Positions 27,327 to 36,330 of a DNA stretch of 64,000 nt are shown piece by piece. The notes beneath the pieces are model-generated. The model made no database searches. It was not told where the DNA came from and saw only the letters and a list, made by a program, of their open reading frames with translations. Positions within the stretch are counted from its first letter, which is position 1. Each line of letters starts with the position of its first letter. The translations under genes and the position numbers were made by a program. The stretch is from Tardiphaga robiniae (GTDB taxonomy: Bacteria > Pseudomonadota > Alphaproteobacteria > Rhizobiales > Xanthobacteraceae): positions 122,500 to 186,499 of the forward strand of contig NZ_JABMCJ010000088.1 in assembly GCF_013359755.1 (NCBI RefSeq), in the 5' to 3' direction.

Positions 27327-27821
27327 TTGCCCCAGGCCAAGCCGCGCCGTGACAAGCCCGTCCATAAGCCCTGGCCGCTGGCCGAGCGACCGGGATTTTT
27401 GATCAGACGGCTACACCAGATCCATGTCGCGCTGTTCCAGGAAGCCTGCAGTGCCTTCGAGATGACGCCACTCCAGTACAGCCTGCTGTCTGCATTGGCG
27501 GCGCGTGGAACCGCCGATCAAACCAGCTTAGCCGCTGATATTGCTCTGGATCGCACGACGACGACGGGCGCGCTGAAGCGACTCGAAGCACGCAGGCTGG
27601 TCGAGCGTCCGGTCAGCGACGACGACCGCCGCGCCCGCGTCTGCCGGCTCACACCGGCCGGTGCAGCCCTGCTCGACAAGATCGAAACCGCCGCACGCGA
27701 GGCGCACCGCGCCACGCTCGGCAACCTCACCAAAACGGAACAGACTGCGTTTATTGCCATGATGCAGCGCATTGTCGCAGCGAACAGCAGCCGCGACGGA
27801 GCCGCTGATCTATCGGATTGA
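27327..27821 (+). CDS. MarR family transcriptional regulator of the catabolic region
   Basis: 164 aa from TTG 27327, chosen because AAGGAGAG lies nine or so bases upstream. The winged helix has TSLAADIALDRTTTTGALKRL (read as LAADIALDRTTTTGALKRL) as recognition helix and DDRRARVCRLTPAGAALL as wing, the usual MarR pattern. It is the only plus-strand gene between 14.9 and 53 kb outside the MFS/ABC block and stands between the amidohydrolase and the flavoprotein genes. Divergence from the amidohydrolase and the shared dyad suggest it represses the operon and is released by a pathway intermediate. This is inferred. Confidence 0.88.
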   Translation: MPQAKPRRDKPVHKPWPLAERPGFLIRRLHQIHVALFQEACSAFEMTPLQYSLLSALAARGTADQTSLAADIALDRTTTTGALKRLEARRLVERPVSDDDRRARVCRLTPAGAALLDKIETAAREAHRATLGNLTKTEQTAFIAMMQRIVAANSSRDGAADLSD

Positions 27822-27899
27822 AGGTCGCCGAGACGGCTCTTCCCAGATTAGAACGGCTATAAATTAATCAGCCTGATCGCCACGCAGGCAGACAATTAT

Positions 27900-28235
27900 T
27901 CAGGACCGCAGCATCAGCCGTTCATCAGGCGGTGCGATTTCAGTGACGAGATCGCGGATCAGCGCCTTTTTCGGCAGCGGCGCCAGCGTCGTCATTCCCT
28001 CTTTGAGCCGAACCGTGCAGGCGTAATCGACCTTGCCATCGATCAGCATCATGCATTCCTTGCACGCATTCGCATTGATGCAGGAGAAGCGAAACGCCAG
28101 CGAAGGATCCATGCTGCGCCTGATGGCACGCAAGCCATCGAGAATGGACTGGCCGTGTTCGAAGGGAATGTCGAACATGTCCTGATGCGGTGCTTCGCCG
28201 AGTGCGCCGCGCTGAATGCTGAGCGTCGCCTTCAT
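27900..28235 (-). CDS. 2Fe-2S subunit, N-terminal SdhB/FrdB-like only
   Basis: 111 aa. It matches only the first, plant-ferredoxin-like domain of succinate dehydrogenase or fumarate reductase iron-sulfur subunits, with the Cys pattern C-x5-C-x2-C and a fourth C ten residues on (CINANACKEC then YAC). The second domain with the 4Fe-4S and 3Fe-4S clusters is absent, and the gene ends naturally, so this is a short version and not an obvious truncation. ATG 28235 overlaps the flavoprotein stop by four bases. It probably carries electrons for that flavoprotein; no membrane anchor genes are nearby. Confidence 0.82.
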   Translation of the reverse strand: MKATLSIQRGALGEAPHQDMFDIPFEHGQSILDGLRAIRRSMDPSLAFRFSCINANACKECMMLIDGKVDYACTVRLKEGMTTLAPLPKKALIRDLVTEIAPPDERLMLRS

Positions 28236-29953
28236 GCGGCGGCCTTTCCGGTGGTGGGCATCACTTTGCGCAGGGTCATGTCGCCATCCGACATCGACAC
28301 GATCTGGTTGACGCTCCACGCATCGTTCAGACCGAGATGATCATCACGCTGATGCGCGCCGCGGCTTTCGGTACGTGCGAGTGCGGGGACAGCGATGGAT
28401 TGCGCGACGGCGAGCATGTTGCGCAGATCGAGCCAGTCGGCCAGCACAGGATCGAAGCTTTCCGCTGACGCGAACGGCGTATCGCCGATATCGGCCTTCA
28501 ATTGCGCGATGGCTGATATCGCCGAGCGCAATTTCGTATCGGCGCGGAACGGACCGACATCATCGGCCATCACGGCCTGGAGTTTCACAATCACCGCTGC
28601 GGGATTTGGCGCATCACGTTTGCTGGCACTACGCAGCAGATCGATTACCGGCTTCGCCGCATCGGCTGACCACATCGACGCATTCTGCTTTGCACGCTCT
28701 GCAGCACTGCGGCCTGCGCGCGCGCCGAATACAAAGGCTTCGGTGATCGCATTGCCCGACAGCCTATTGGCGCCATTGGCACCGCCGACCGCTTCACCAC
28801 AAGCGAACAGCCCGGGCACGCCGGTCGCCATCATCTCGTCCACGCGGATGCCGCCCATATGATAATGCGCGATCGGGGCAACCTCGACCGGGCGCTGCGC
28901 GAGATCGATGCCGTTCTCGGCGAGGCGATCCACCACCGGCCCGAATGCCTTGCGTATCTCGGCTTCAGGCACATGCTGGAAGCTCAAGTAGGCGCCGCCC
29001 GCGGGACTGCCACGACCAGCCTCGACTTCCTTGGTGATCGCATAGGTCGCAAGATCGCGCGTCAGCCTGTAGGTGCCGTCGCTGCGCGCGTCCTTGGTCG
29101 CGTAATCCGTCTCGAATTCACGCATTTCGGAATTCAACAGCTTGCCGCCGAGCTTGTAGCGGAACGGGTCCCACATGATCGGATCCATCCCGACGAGACG
29201 CGGGGCGAGATGACCGATCGGGAAGAACTGCACGAATTCCATGTCGATCAGTTCGGCGCCGGCGCGGAGTGCCAGCGCATAGCCATCGCCACCCATATTC
29301 GATGAGGCGCTGTTGCGACGATAAAGCCCGGTGAGACCACCGGTAGCAATGACAACAGCCTTCGCGGCCAGCGTCACCGCCTGCCCGGTCGGCAGATGCA
29401 GCCCCGTGGCACCGCAGGCTTCGCCGTCACGCAGCGCGATATCGACAATGGTGAGATCGCCGATACGGCGAATGCCGCTGGCGTTGTTGAGCTGCGTGCG
29501 CAGCGTCTTCGACACCGCCGGACCGGTGGAAAGAAAATCCACATAGGCACAGCGCGGCCGGTCATGGCCCGGCGCCTGCGCCTGTTTGATATGGCCGTCC
29601 TCGCGTGCCCAGCCGACCTTCCAGGCATCCATCTCGCGCAATCGCTGCGGGCCGTCTTCGCAGAGCAGTGCAGCGAGCCGCTCGTCGCAGAGCCCGCGGC
29701 CCGCCGCGAGCGTATCGGCGAAGTGATGTTCCCAGTGATCCGGCGTCTGCTCGCCCAGCGCCGCTGCCACCGTCATCTGCGCCATCACCGTGGCGCCACC
29801 GCGCCCGATCAGGCTCCGATCGGCGAGAACGACCGACGCGCCGCCCTTCGCTGCTTCCAGCGCCGCATACATGCCGGCGCCGCCAGCGCCGATCACGAGA
29901 ACATCGGCTTCGAGATGGGTGGGAACCGAAGTATTGGGAGAAGGTGATGTCAT
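28232..29953 (-). CDS. fumarate reductase / succinate dehydrogenase-like flavoprotein
   Basis: 573 aa. N-terminal FAD site GAGGAG (22-27); the family's active-site words are present in changed form, AHYHMGGIRVDE (usually AHYxMGG) and ESRGAHQRDD near the C-terminus. Length and motifs fit a soluble SdhA/FrdA/aspartate-oxidase-like dehydrogenase. With its small 2Fe-2S partner it may oxidise or reduce a dicarboxylate or an enoate in the pathway. The upstream M20 gene ends about 80 bases before it. A His for covalent FAD could not be placed confidently. Confidence 0.87.
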   Translation of the reverse strand: MTSPSPNTSVPTHLEADVLVIGAGGAGMYAALEAAKGGASVVLADRSLIGRGGATVMAQMTVAAALGEQTPDHWEHHFADTLAAGRGLCDERLAALLCEDGPQRLREMDAWKVGWAREDGHIKQAQAPGHDRPRCAYVDFLSTGPAVSKTLRTQLNNASGIRRIGDLTIVDIALRDGEACGATGLHLPTGQAVTLAAKAVVIATGGLTGLYRRNSASSNMGGDGYALALRAGAELIDMEFVQFFPIGHLAPRLVGMDPIMWDPFRYKLGGKLLNSEMREFETDYATKDARSDGTYRLTRDLATYAITKEVEAGRGSPAGGAYLSFQHVPEAEIRKAFGPVVDRLAENGIDLAQRPVEVAPIAHYHMGGIRVDEMMATGVPGLFACGEAVGGANGANRLSGNAITEAFVFGARAGRSAAERAKQNASMWSADAAKPVIDLLRSASKRDAPNPAAVIVKLQAVMADDVGPFRADTKLRSAISAIAQLKADIGDTPFASAESFDPVLADWLDLRNMLAVAQSIAVPALARTESRGAHQRDDHLGLNDAWSVNQIVSMSDGDMTLRKVMPTTGKAAA

Positions 29954-30036
29954 GGTCAGGCGAGTGTCTCTTCAAACAAAGGCGTTGTCAGCAACCGTCG
30001 CCGGGCCAGAACCATGCCACGCGGCGTCTCCCGTCG

Positions 30037-31200
30037 TCAGATCTCCGTGCGCAGGATCGCCCGCGCCAGTGTCTGTGCACGCGGAACGATGCTCTCGATG
30101 TCCAGCCACTCCAGGTCGGTATGGACATTGCCGCCGACCGGGCCAAGACCGCAGAGCGTCGGCGTGCCGACGCTGGCGGTGAAACCGGAATCTGCACAGC
30201 CGCCGGCAAATTCGCCGGTCAACGTGGTGAGGCCCGAGTCGACAGCGGCCGCCTGATAGGCTTCGAACATCGCCTTCGCCGCAGCGTCCTGCACCAGCGG
30301 CAGGAATTCGCCGTTGATATGCAGCTTTGCCGTCGTGCCCGGCACGGTCGACGTCGCAATAATCTTCTCGATGGCGCCCATGATGGTCGCGCGGTCCGCC
30401 GGATCGATGTAACGGAAATCGATCTCGCCTTCGGCATGCGGCGCCGTGGTGTTGACCGACTGTCCGCCGGACACCAGGCCGACATTCAGCGTGATGCCCT
30501 TGTCCATATCGGTCAGCGCATGAATCTGCACGATCTTGTGCGCGAGTTCGCCGATGGCACTGATGCCCACCGAGAAATTGTTGCCGGAATGCGCGGCCTT
30601 GCCGAATACCTCGAAGCGCATGAACACGCCGCCCTTGCGGCCCGTGGTGATATTGCCGGTCGGACGTCCCGGTTCCGAATTATAGACGGCGCGCGCCGCA
30701 CGGCCCTCGCGCTCGATGATCGGCCGCGACGAGCGCGACGCGATCTCCTCATCGCCGGTGATCAGCAGCTTGATGGGGCACGGCGCAGCATCGAACTTCT
30801 TTAGCGCGGCGGCCACGAATACGTTGATGACGACGCCGGCCTTCATGTCGGCAACACCAGGCCCATGGGCCAGATTGCCTTTAATAGTGAAGGGGCGCTT
30901 GGCGACTTCGCCCTTGGGAAACACGGTATCGCGATGGCCCATCAGCAGGATCGGCTTTTCGTTGCTGCCGGGTTTGGTGATCAGCCCATGCACGGCATCG
31001 CCATAGACATCATGAGGCTCGCGCCAGGTTTCGATGCCGTATTCGGCGAAGTGCTGTTCGAAACGAGCGCCGACGGCATCGACACCTTCCTTGTCGAAGG
31101 AGCCGGAATCGATGTTCACGACGTCGCGCAGCAGGTCGATCATCGGCTGCTTCTGGGACGCGAGCCAGTCGATGATCTGGGTTTCGGTAGTGTTCAACAT
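30037..31200 (-). CDS. M20 family metallopeptidase / carboxypeptidase G2-like
   Basis: 387 aa two-zinc hydrolase. Metal and catalytic residues are visible in GHRDTVF (His, Asp), GPGVADMKAG (bridging Asp) and GDEEIAS (catalytic Glu, metal Glu). The dimerisation domain is present. The family removes N-acyl groups, C-terminal glutamate or amide-linked side chains. ATG 31200 is preferred, since GAAGGACA lies just upstream; ATG 31218 is possible. It is placed between the GMC oxidoreductase and the flavoprotein on the same strand, so a role in the same pathway is likely. Confidence 0.88.
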   Translation of the reverse strand: MLNTTETQIIDWLASQKQPMIDLLRDVVNIDSGSFDKEGVDAVGARFEQHFAEYGIETWREPHDVYGDAVHGLITKPGSNEKPILLMGHRDTVFPKGEVAKRPFTIKGNLAHGPGVADMKAGVVINVFVAAALKKFDAAPCPIKLLITGDEEIASRSSRPIIEREGRAARAVYNSEPGRPTGNITTGRKGGVFMRFEVFGKAAHSGNNFSVGISAIGELAHKIVQIHALTDMDKGITLNVGLVSGGQSVNTTAPHAEGEIDFRYIDPADRATIMGAIEKIIATSTVPGTTAKLHINGEFLPLVQDAAAKAMFEAYQAAAVDSGLTTLTGEFAGGCADSGFTASVGTPTLCGLGPVGGNVHTDLEWLDIESIVPRAQTLARAILRTEI

Positions 31201-31243
31201 GAATTGTCCTTCGGTCACTCTTGAGCGCTTGCGTTGCGCGTTC

Positions 31244-32827
31244 TTACTTCGCCATCGCCACGACGGGCGACGCTACATTCGACCTGCGCATCATCATGCG
31301 CGCAATGGCTTCGCCGATCACCACCGTGGTGAAATGAGTGTTGGCGCGGCAATCCGACGGCATGATCGACGCATCGGCAATGCGCAGACCCTTGAGGCCC
31401 TTCACGGTGCCATCCGGATTGACCACGCCACCCGTATCCTTGAAGCCGGTCATGCGGCAGGTGCCGGCGGCGTGCTGGATATCGCCGGTGTCACGGCGCA
31501 GCACGGCTTCAAGCTCGCGCGTCGGCAACGCCGCCGCCTGCGGCAGCGTCATGTCGGTATCGGTGAGGCGGATCCAGTCCGCGATGCCGGCCAGCGCCGG
31601 CTGCGTGGTGATCACGGCAAGCCGCTTCACGGCATCGACCATCCGCAGCATGTCGCGGGGGTCTGCCAGCATGTTCTCCTCGACGATCGGGTCGATCGAC
31701 GCATCGGTCGATGCGAGCTTCAGCGTGCCGCGTGAGAACGCATTGAACAGGCCGGCGCCGATGGCACCGGGATTGCCGATGCCACGGTGATTGAACGCGA
31801 TCAGGATCATGTCGCGCTTGCCGCCCCCGGCCAAGCCCGACGAATAGGTGACGCAGCAATTGGTGTGGCGGGTGTCCCGATCCTTTGGCGCGACGGCATC
31901 CTGCAGCTTGAGGGTGGTGCGAAACAGCGGATGGTCGAAGAAATTCTGACCCACGGGCAGATCGCATTCCACGGCGATGCCCATGTCCTTCAGCTCGTCC
32001 GCCGGACCAACGCCCGAGCGCAGCAGGATCGCCGGGCTGTGGATCGAGCCACCGCACAGCACGATCTCGCGCGCGCTGATTTCCTGCGTGCCCTGCCCCT
32101 CGAAGTGCACGATCACACCGGTCGCCTGACCGTCCTTGATCACAACGCGGTCGACCAGCGCGTGACCGCGGATTTCGAGATTGGCGCGACCACGCGCCGG
32201 CTCCAGATAGCCCTCATTGGTGGAAATACGGCGCAGATCGCGGCTGTTGATCGGATAGCAGGCGACGCCTTCGCCATCCGGCCCGTTGACGTCGTCGCAC
32301 CACGCATAGCCCGAGGCCAGCGCTGCATCGCGCAGGCCCTTGTCGATCGGCCCCCATGTCTCCGGCGGCGCGCGATAGACCGGCAGCGGACCGCCGCGGC
32401 CATGGCCGGGCTTGTCGCCGAAGTCCAGATCGTCCTCGATCACCGAGAACAGTGGCATGATCTCCTTCGCCGACCAGCCGATGCATCCCAACGACGCCCA
32501 TTCATCGAACGCATCGGCGACGCCGCGAATCGCAATCTGGCCGTTCATCATCGACGAGCCGCCAAGACCCTTGCCGCGCCAGTAGAAGCGCTGGTCCTGC
32601 CCGGCAACGCGACGCGAATGCAGCTGCGGCCACTGCCACTTTTCCTGGAATTCGCGCTGGTGAATGATCGGGATCGGGTTCGCCGTGGTCACTTCCCACG
32701 GCGCCTCCGCCGCACGCCAGTCGAGCCCGGCTTCAAGCAGCAGCACACGTGTAGCGGGATTTTCGGAGAGCCTGGCAGCCACGGCAGCGCCGGCAGATCC
32801 ACCGCCGACGACGATCACATCATACAT
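31244..32827 (-). CDS. GMC family FAD-dependent oxidoreductase
   Basis: 527 aa. Oxidises alcohols or similar groups by FAD. N-terminal dinucleotide site GGGSAG (8-13), RGKGLGGSSMMNGQIAIRG (GMC signature 1 region), a CGGSIHSPAILLRSG signature 2, and C-terminal HAAGTCRM and NTHFT with the two active-site His/Asn positions. It is closest in layout to choline and alkan-ol dehydrogenases, which are membrane-associated or soluble. It starts the run of minus-strand genes that includes the M20 and flavoprotein genes; 203 bases separate it from ccoS. Confidence 0.9.
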   Translation of the reverse strand: MYDVIVVGGGSAGAAVAARLSENPATRVLLLEAGLDWRAAEAPWEVTTANPIPIIHQREFQEKWQWPQLHSRRVAGQDQRFYWRGKGLGGSSMMNGQIAIRGVADAFDEWASLGCIGWSAKEIMPLFSVIEDDLDFGDKPGHGRGGPLPVYRAPPETWGPIDKGLRDAALASGYAWCDDVNGPDGEGVACYPINSRDLRRISTNEGYLEPARGRANLEIRGHALVDRVVIKDGQATGVIVHFEGQGTQEISAREIVLCGGSIHSPAILLRSGVGPADELKDMGIAVECDLPVGQNFFDHPLFRTTLKLQDAVAPKDRDTRHTNCCVTYSSGLAGGGKRDMILIAFNHRGIGNPGAIGAGLFNAFSRGTLKLASTDASIDPIVEENMLADPRDMLRMVDAVKRLAVITTQPALAGIADWIRLTDTDMTLPQAAALPTRELEAVLRRDTGDIQHAAGTCRMTGFKDTGGVVNPDGTVKGLKGLRIADASIMPSDCRANTHFTTVVIGEAIARMMMRRSNVASPVVAMAK

Positions 32828-32973
32828 AGTGCTTCATTTCTTTCTGCTGCGGCGCATCGCGCCGGTCTCGACCGGGCGAACGCGTGCAAGATCCGTTCCC
32901 GCCATTATGCGCCCGGTGCACAGCAGACGCCAGCACGCGCGCTGCAGAGGCAACGCGCGGCAAAGGCATGGCG

Positions 32974-33002
32974 GTTGGAAAAATATGGCCACAAGTTGTG
33001 GC
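32974..33002 (-). terminator. hairpin terminator after ccoS
   Basis: GCCACAA G TTGTGGC (32988-33002) is a perfect dyad that folds as a 6-bp stem with a 3-base loop. On the minus strand it is followed by CATATTTTT. It comes about 30 bases after the ccoS stop. It could instead be an operator for the downstream GMC gene. Confidence 0.6.
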
Positions 33003-33030
33003 GGTGATGGATTGAACGGAAAGAACCGCC

Positions 33031-33201
33031 TCAGAGGGGATCGCCGGGCTTCTTCGCAGGCGGATCGTCGTCGAGAATGGCGCGCCAGCCAGCACCGTCG
33101 AGATCATCGAACTGGGCTGATCTCAGCGACCACATGAAGGCCCACAGGCCAAGCAACCCAAGCGCAAGCGCCAGCGGCACGAGGACGACGAGGGACTGCA
33201 T
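33031..33201 (-). CDS. ccoS: cbb3 oxidase maturation protein CcoS (FixS)
   Basis: 56 aa. One N-terminal membrane segment (about 4-24) is followed by MWSLRSAQFDDLDGAGWRAI, the signature of CcoS, which is needed for heme and copper incorporation into CcoN. Start ATG 33201 is 8 bases after the stop of ccoH. In most organisms ccoI, a copper P-type ATPase, lies between ccoH and ccoS; here there is no room for it. The gene is easily missed because it is short. Confidence 0.92.
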   Translation of the reverse strand: MQSLVVLVPLALALGLLGLWAFMWSLRSAQFDDLDGAGWRAILDDDPPAKKPGDPL

Positions 33202-33209
33202 GGTTGGAC

Positions 33210-33710
33210 CTATTTCAGCACGAGGCGGTTCTTAGACAGGAACATGCGCTGTCCACCGGCCTCGCCTTCAAGCACCAGATCCCACAGTCCCGGCGCAAGT
33301 TCGGCGACCTTGCCGCGATACAGCACTCCGCCAGCCCCGACGAGCTCAACCGGCCGGTCCGCGCGACGATCCGCCGGCCGCTCCAGCCGACCGGTGAAGG
33401 TCAATCCCGCGATCGGGTTGCCGTTACGATCGCGCGCTTCGACGCGGACGGCAGCATCACCTGCAGCATCGCGCTCGACATGCGCGCTGACCTTCCAGCC
33501 GCGACTGCTCTGGCCGCGCGCAGCCTCGATCTCGTTGCCGTAAGCGAGGCTCGCTGTATAGGGACTATCCACCTCGACACCCGGCAGCGTCTCCAGCGCG
33601 AATTTCATCATGACGACATTGACGCCGATGATCACGCCGAAAAACGAAACCAGGCAGATCAGGACGAACCGACCGGTGATTGGGCGAGATGCGGCAACGG
33701 CGGTGCTCAT
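33210..33710 (-). CDS. ccoH: cbb3 oxidase accessory protein CcoH (FixH)
   Basis: 166 aa. One N-terminal membrane segment (about 14-36) anchors a periplasmic domain rich in charged residues with the FixH layout: GWKVSAHVERD, then GLTFTGRLERPAD, and LYRGKVAELAPGLWDLVLEGE. CcoH helps assemble and stabilise the cbb3 oxidase. ATG 33710 has GGAG eight bases upstream and the gene begins 12 bases after ccoG. The second of three genes ccoG-ccoH-ccoS. Confidence 0.9.
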   Translation of the reverse strand: MSTAVAASRPITGRFVLICLVSFFGVIIGVNVVMMKFALETLPGVEVDSPYTASLAYGNEIEAARGQSSRGWKVSAHVERDAAGDAAVRVEARDRNGNPIAGLTFTGRLERPADRRADRPVELVGAGGVLYRGKVAELAPGLWDLVLEGEAGGQRMFLSKNRLVLK

Positions 33711-33721
33711 GCTGTTCTCCT

Positions 33722-35170
33722 TCACGGTGCAACGAAATGATCGGTCGCCGATGCCATGTCGCCATGGGCGGCATCGGTGACGCGCATCACAAGCGGGATC
33801 GACTTCTCGGAATTGCCCGCCGCAGGCGCCGTCACCAGCACACGCAGTTCGGTGGTCTGGTCGCGGCCCAGCACAATCTCCGGGCGGCCCGATGACACCG
33901 CATCCATACCCACCACATGCACCGTGGCATTGACCGGCCCGTTGACGTCGAGCGTGACCACGCGACCGGCGCCGCGCTTGTTCAAGAGGCGCACCGTATA
34001 GGCATTGCGGATCGAACCGTCGCTGAGGCGCACGGCGACCGGATTGCGATCGTGCAGCACGTTGATGTCGAGCAGCGAGCGGTTCAACAGCGCGTAGAGC
34101 ATCACCGCACCGACAGCGACAATCATGCCGGCATAGGCCACGGTGCGCGGGCGAATGATGCGATAGATTTCGGACTTGTCTGCCTTGCGCCTGGCAATGT
34201 TGATGTCGGTGTCGTAGCCGATCAGCCGGGTCGGCCGACCGATCTTGCTCATCACGCCGTCGCAGGCGTCGATGCACAACCCGCACTGGATACAATCCAT
34301 CTGCAGGCCGTTGCGGATATCGATGCCGACCGGGCAGACGTTGACGCATTGATAGCAGTCGATGCAGTCGCCTGCAGGCTGGCCGAGCGCGCGCAGCTCG
34401 GCCGCCTTCTTCAGCGAGGTGCGCTGCTCGCCGCGATCGGTCTTGTAGGTGACATTGAGCGCCCACTCGTCGGTCAGCGCCGCCTGGATGCGCGGCCACG
34501 GGCACATATAGAGACAGACCTGCTCGCGCATCCAGCCGGCCAGTGTGTAGGTCGTTGCCGTCAGGATCGCGATCCAGATATAAGCCAGCGCCGGCGCCTG
34601 GAACGTCACGAGTTCCCTCACCAGCGTCGGCGCATCGTTGAAATAGAGCACCCAGGCGCCGCCGGTCCACCATGCGATCAGGAGCCAGATCGAATGCTTC
34701 ATCGTCAGTTCGACGACACGCTGCAGCGTGAGCCCTTCGGCCTCCTTCTTCATCCGCTCGCGGCGGTCGCCTTCGATCAGGCGTTCGACGGCGAAAAACA
34801 AGTCGGTCCAGACTGTCTGCGGACAGAGATAACCGCACCAGACGCGACCACCGATGGCATTCATCAGGAACAGCGTGAGGGCGGCAAGGATCAGCAGGCC
34901 GGTGAAGAAATAAACTTCCTGCGGCCACAGCTCGATGAAAAAGAAATAGAAGCGACTGTTCGGCAGATCGACCAGCACCGCCTGATCGGGGGCACCGGGA
35001 CCGCGGTTCCAACGCACGAAGGGCAGCAGATAATAGATGCCAAGGCAGACCGCCATCAGCGCCCATTTGACGTTGCGATACCTGCCGGAGACCTTCTGCG
35101 GATAGACTTTTTTCTGCGCCGCATAGAGCGGGCCGTAGTCGAATTCCTGGGGCGTAACAGGCTTGTTCAT
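33722..35170 (-). CDS. ccoG: cbb3 oxidase accessory iron-sulfur protein CcoG (FixG)
   Basis: About 482 aa membrane protein with several membrane segments and two ferredoxin-type cluster motifs, CIDCYQCVNVC and CIQCGLCIDAC, joined to a C-terminal Ig-like domain. CcoG reduces Cu(II) for the assembly of the cbb3 oxidase in the systems studied. ATG 35170 is the first in-frame ATG after an FNR/FixK box. It is separated from ccoP by about 100 bases containing this box, so it starts a second transcription unit. Confidence 0.93.
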   Translation of the reverse strand: MNKPVTPQEFDYGPLYAAQKKVYPQKVSGRYRNVKWALMAVCLGIYYLLPFVRWNRGPGAPDQAVLVDLPNSRFYFFFIELWPQEVYFFTGLLILAALTLFLMNAIGGRVWCGYLCPQTVWTDLFFAVERLIEGDRRERMKKEAEGLTLQRVVELTMKHSIWLLIAWWTGGAWVLYFNDAPTLVRELVTFQAPALAYIWIAILTATTYTLAGWMREQVCLYMCPWPRIQAALTDEWALNVTYKTDRGEQRTSLKKAAELRALGQPAGDCIDCYQCVNVCPVGIDIRNGLQMDCIQCGLCIDACDGVMSKIGRPTRLIGYDTDINIARRKADKSEIYRIIRPRTVAYAGMIVAVGAVMLYALLNRSLLDINVLHDRNPVAVRLSDGSIRNAYTVRLLNKRGAGRVVTLDVNGPVNATVHVVGMDAVSSGRPEIVLGRDQTTELRVLVTAPAAGNSEKSIPLVMRVTDAAHGDMASATDHFVAP

Positions 35171-35222
35171 GAAGGTCACTCTCGTCCTTGGAATGACCCT
35201 AGACTTCGCCGGTGCGATGCAA

Positions 35223-35236
35223 TTGATGTACGTCAA
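35223..35236 (-). promoter_or_regulatory. FNR/FixK box upstream of ccoG
   Basis: TTGATGTACGTCAA, a TTGAT-N4-xTCAA palindrome with one deviation from TTGATNNNNATCAA. Its centre is about 59 bases upstream of the ccoG ATG. If it acts at -41.5, the transcript would begin near 35188 with a leader of about 17 bases, the same as at ccoN. Confidence 0.85.
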
Positions 35237-35270
35237 AGGCACGCGCGGGATTGGCCGCGCGCGCTATGAC

Positions 35271-36146
35271 TTATTGTCCACCCCCCAGCGAATGGACATA
35301 GATCGTCAGTGCCTTGATGGTCGCCGGATCGAGACGGCCAATCCAGGCTGGCATCACGCCGTTGCGGCCATTGGTGATGGTCTCGACGATGGTCGCCTCG
35401 TCCGAACCGTAGAGCCAGATGTTGTCGGTCAGGTTCGGCGCCCCCATGTCGGGATTGCCCTTGCCGGCGTCGCCGTGACACGAAGCGCAATTGTCAGCGA
35501 ACAGTTTCTGGCCGGCATTCGCGTCGTAACCCTTGGCCGTCGGCAATCCGGACAGTGAGCGCACGTAGTTCGCAACCGTCTCGATCTCCGGCTTCTTCAA
35601 CATGCCGTCGCGGCCAAAGGCCAGCATCGATCCTTCATGCGATTCCGCATGGGCGGAACGCGCGCCGAACTGGATTGTCTTCTCGATCTGCTCCAGCGTA
35701 CCGCCCCACAGCCAGTCGTCATCGTTCAGGTTGGGGAAGCCCTTGGCACCGGCCGCACCAGTGCCGTGACACGGCGCGCAATTGTCACCGAACACCACAC
35801 GGCCTCTGGCGCGCCCCAGTGCCAGCAGCGCCGGATCCTTCTCGATTTCCGCGAGCGGTGCAGCGCCGAGCACCGCCATCTTGCCTCCGCGGATCTTCTC
35901 AAGATTTGCAAGATCGACGGCGACATCCGCGCGTGACGAATAGCCTATGACGCCCGTCGCGTAGCTCTGCACCAGCGGCCATGACGGATACACGACCCAA
36001 TAGCCGATCGCCCACACGATGGTGAGATAGAAGGTCATCACCCACCAGCGCGGCAGTGGCGTGTTGAGTTCCTTGATACCATCCCAGGAGTGACCTGTGG
36101 TGGTCTTGCCGGTGGCCTTGTCGAATTCACCTTCGTGATCGCTCAT
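35271..36146 (-). CDS. ccoP: cbb3 cytochrome oxidase diheme subunit CcoP
   Basis: 291 aa. A membrane anchor (about 36-55) leads to a periplasmic region with two c-type heme sites: CAPCH (C123, C126, H127) and CASCH (C220, C223, H224). It passes electrons to CcoO and CcoN. The N-terminus (SDHEGEFDKATGKTTTGHSWDGIKELN in parts) matches CcoP. Start ATG 36146 is 7 bases after the ccoQ stop. The di-heme layout and length are normal. Confidence 0.95.
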   Translation of the reverse strand: MSDHEGEFDKATGKTTTGHSWDGIKELNTPLPRWWVMTFYLTIVWAIGYWVVYPSWPLVQSYATGVIGYSSRADVAVDLANLEKIRGGKMAVLGAAPLAEIEKDPALLALGRARGRVVFGDNCAPCHGTGAAGAKGFPNLNDDDWLWGGTLEQIEKTIQFGARSAHAESHEGSMLAFGRDGMLKKPEIETVANYVRSLSGLPTAKGYDANAGQKLFADNCASCHGDAGKGNPDMGAPNLTDNIWLYGSDEATIVETITNGRNGVMPAWIGRLDPATIKALTIYVHSLGGGQ

Positions 36147-36153
36147 GATCTGA

Positions 36154-36318
36154 TCAATCCTCTCGCAACGGCTGACGCGCAGCTGCGTCAAACATCGCCT
36201 TGTTGCGGGGCCACAATGCGTAGGTCAGAATTGCGATGAAGATTCCGACAAAGACCGGCGTCCAGAATGTGAGGACGAGGTTCGACGCGAAGTTCTCGAC
36301 GGTCAGGATTGCGCGCAT
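36154..36318 (-). CDS. ccoQ: cbb3 oxidase small subunit CcoQ
   Basis: 54 aa. One central membrane segment (about 13-36, NLVLTFWTPVFVGIFIAILT) followed by a short basic tail (WPRNKAMFD). CcoQ stabilises the association of CcoP with CcoNO. It lies between ccoO and ccoP in the expected place, with GAGGAG 6-12 bases upstream of ATG 36318. Too short for most gene callers, but the context and the hydrophobic pattern make it secure. Confidence 0.93.
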   Translation of the reverse strand: MRAILTVENFASNLVLTFWTPVFVGIFIAILTYALWPRNKAMFDAAARQPLRED

Positions 36319-36330
36319 GCTTCCATCTCC

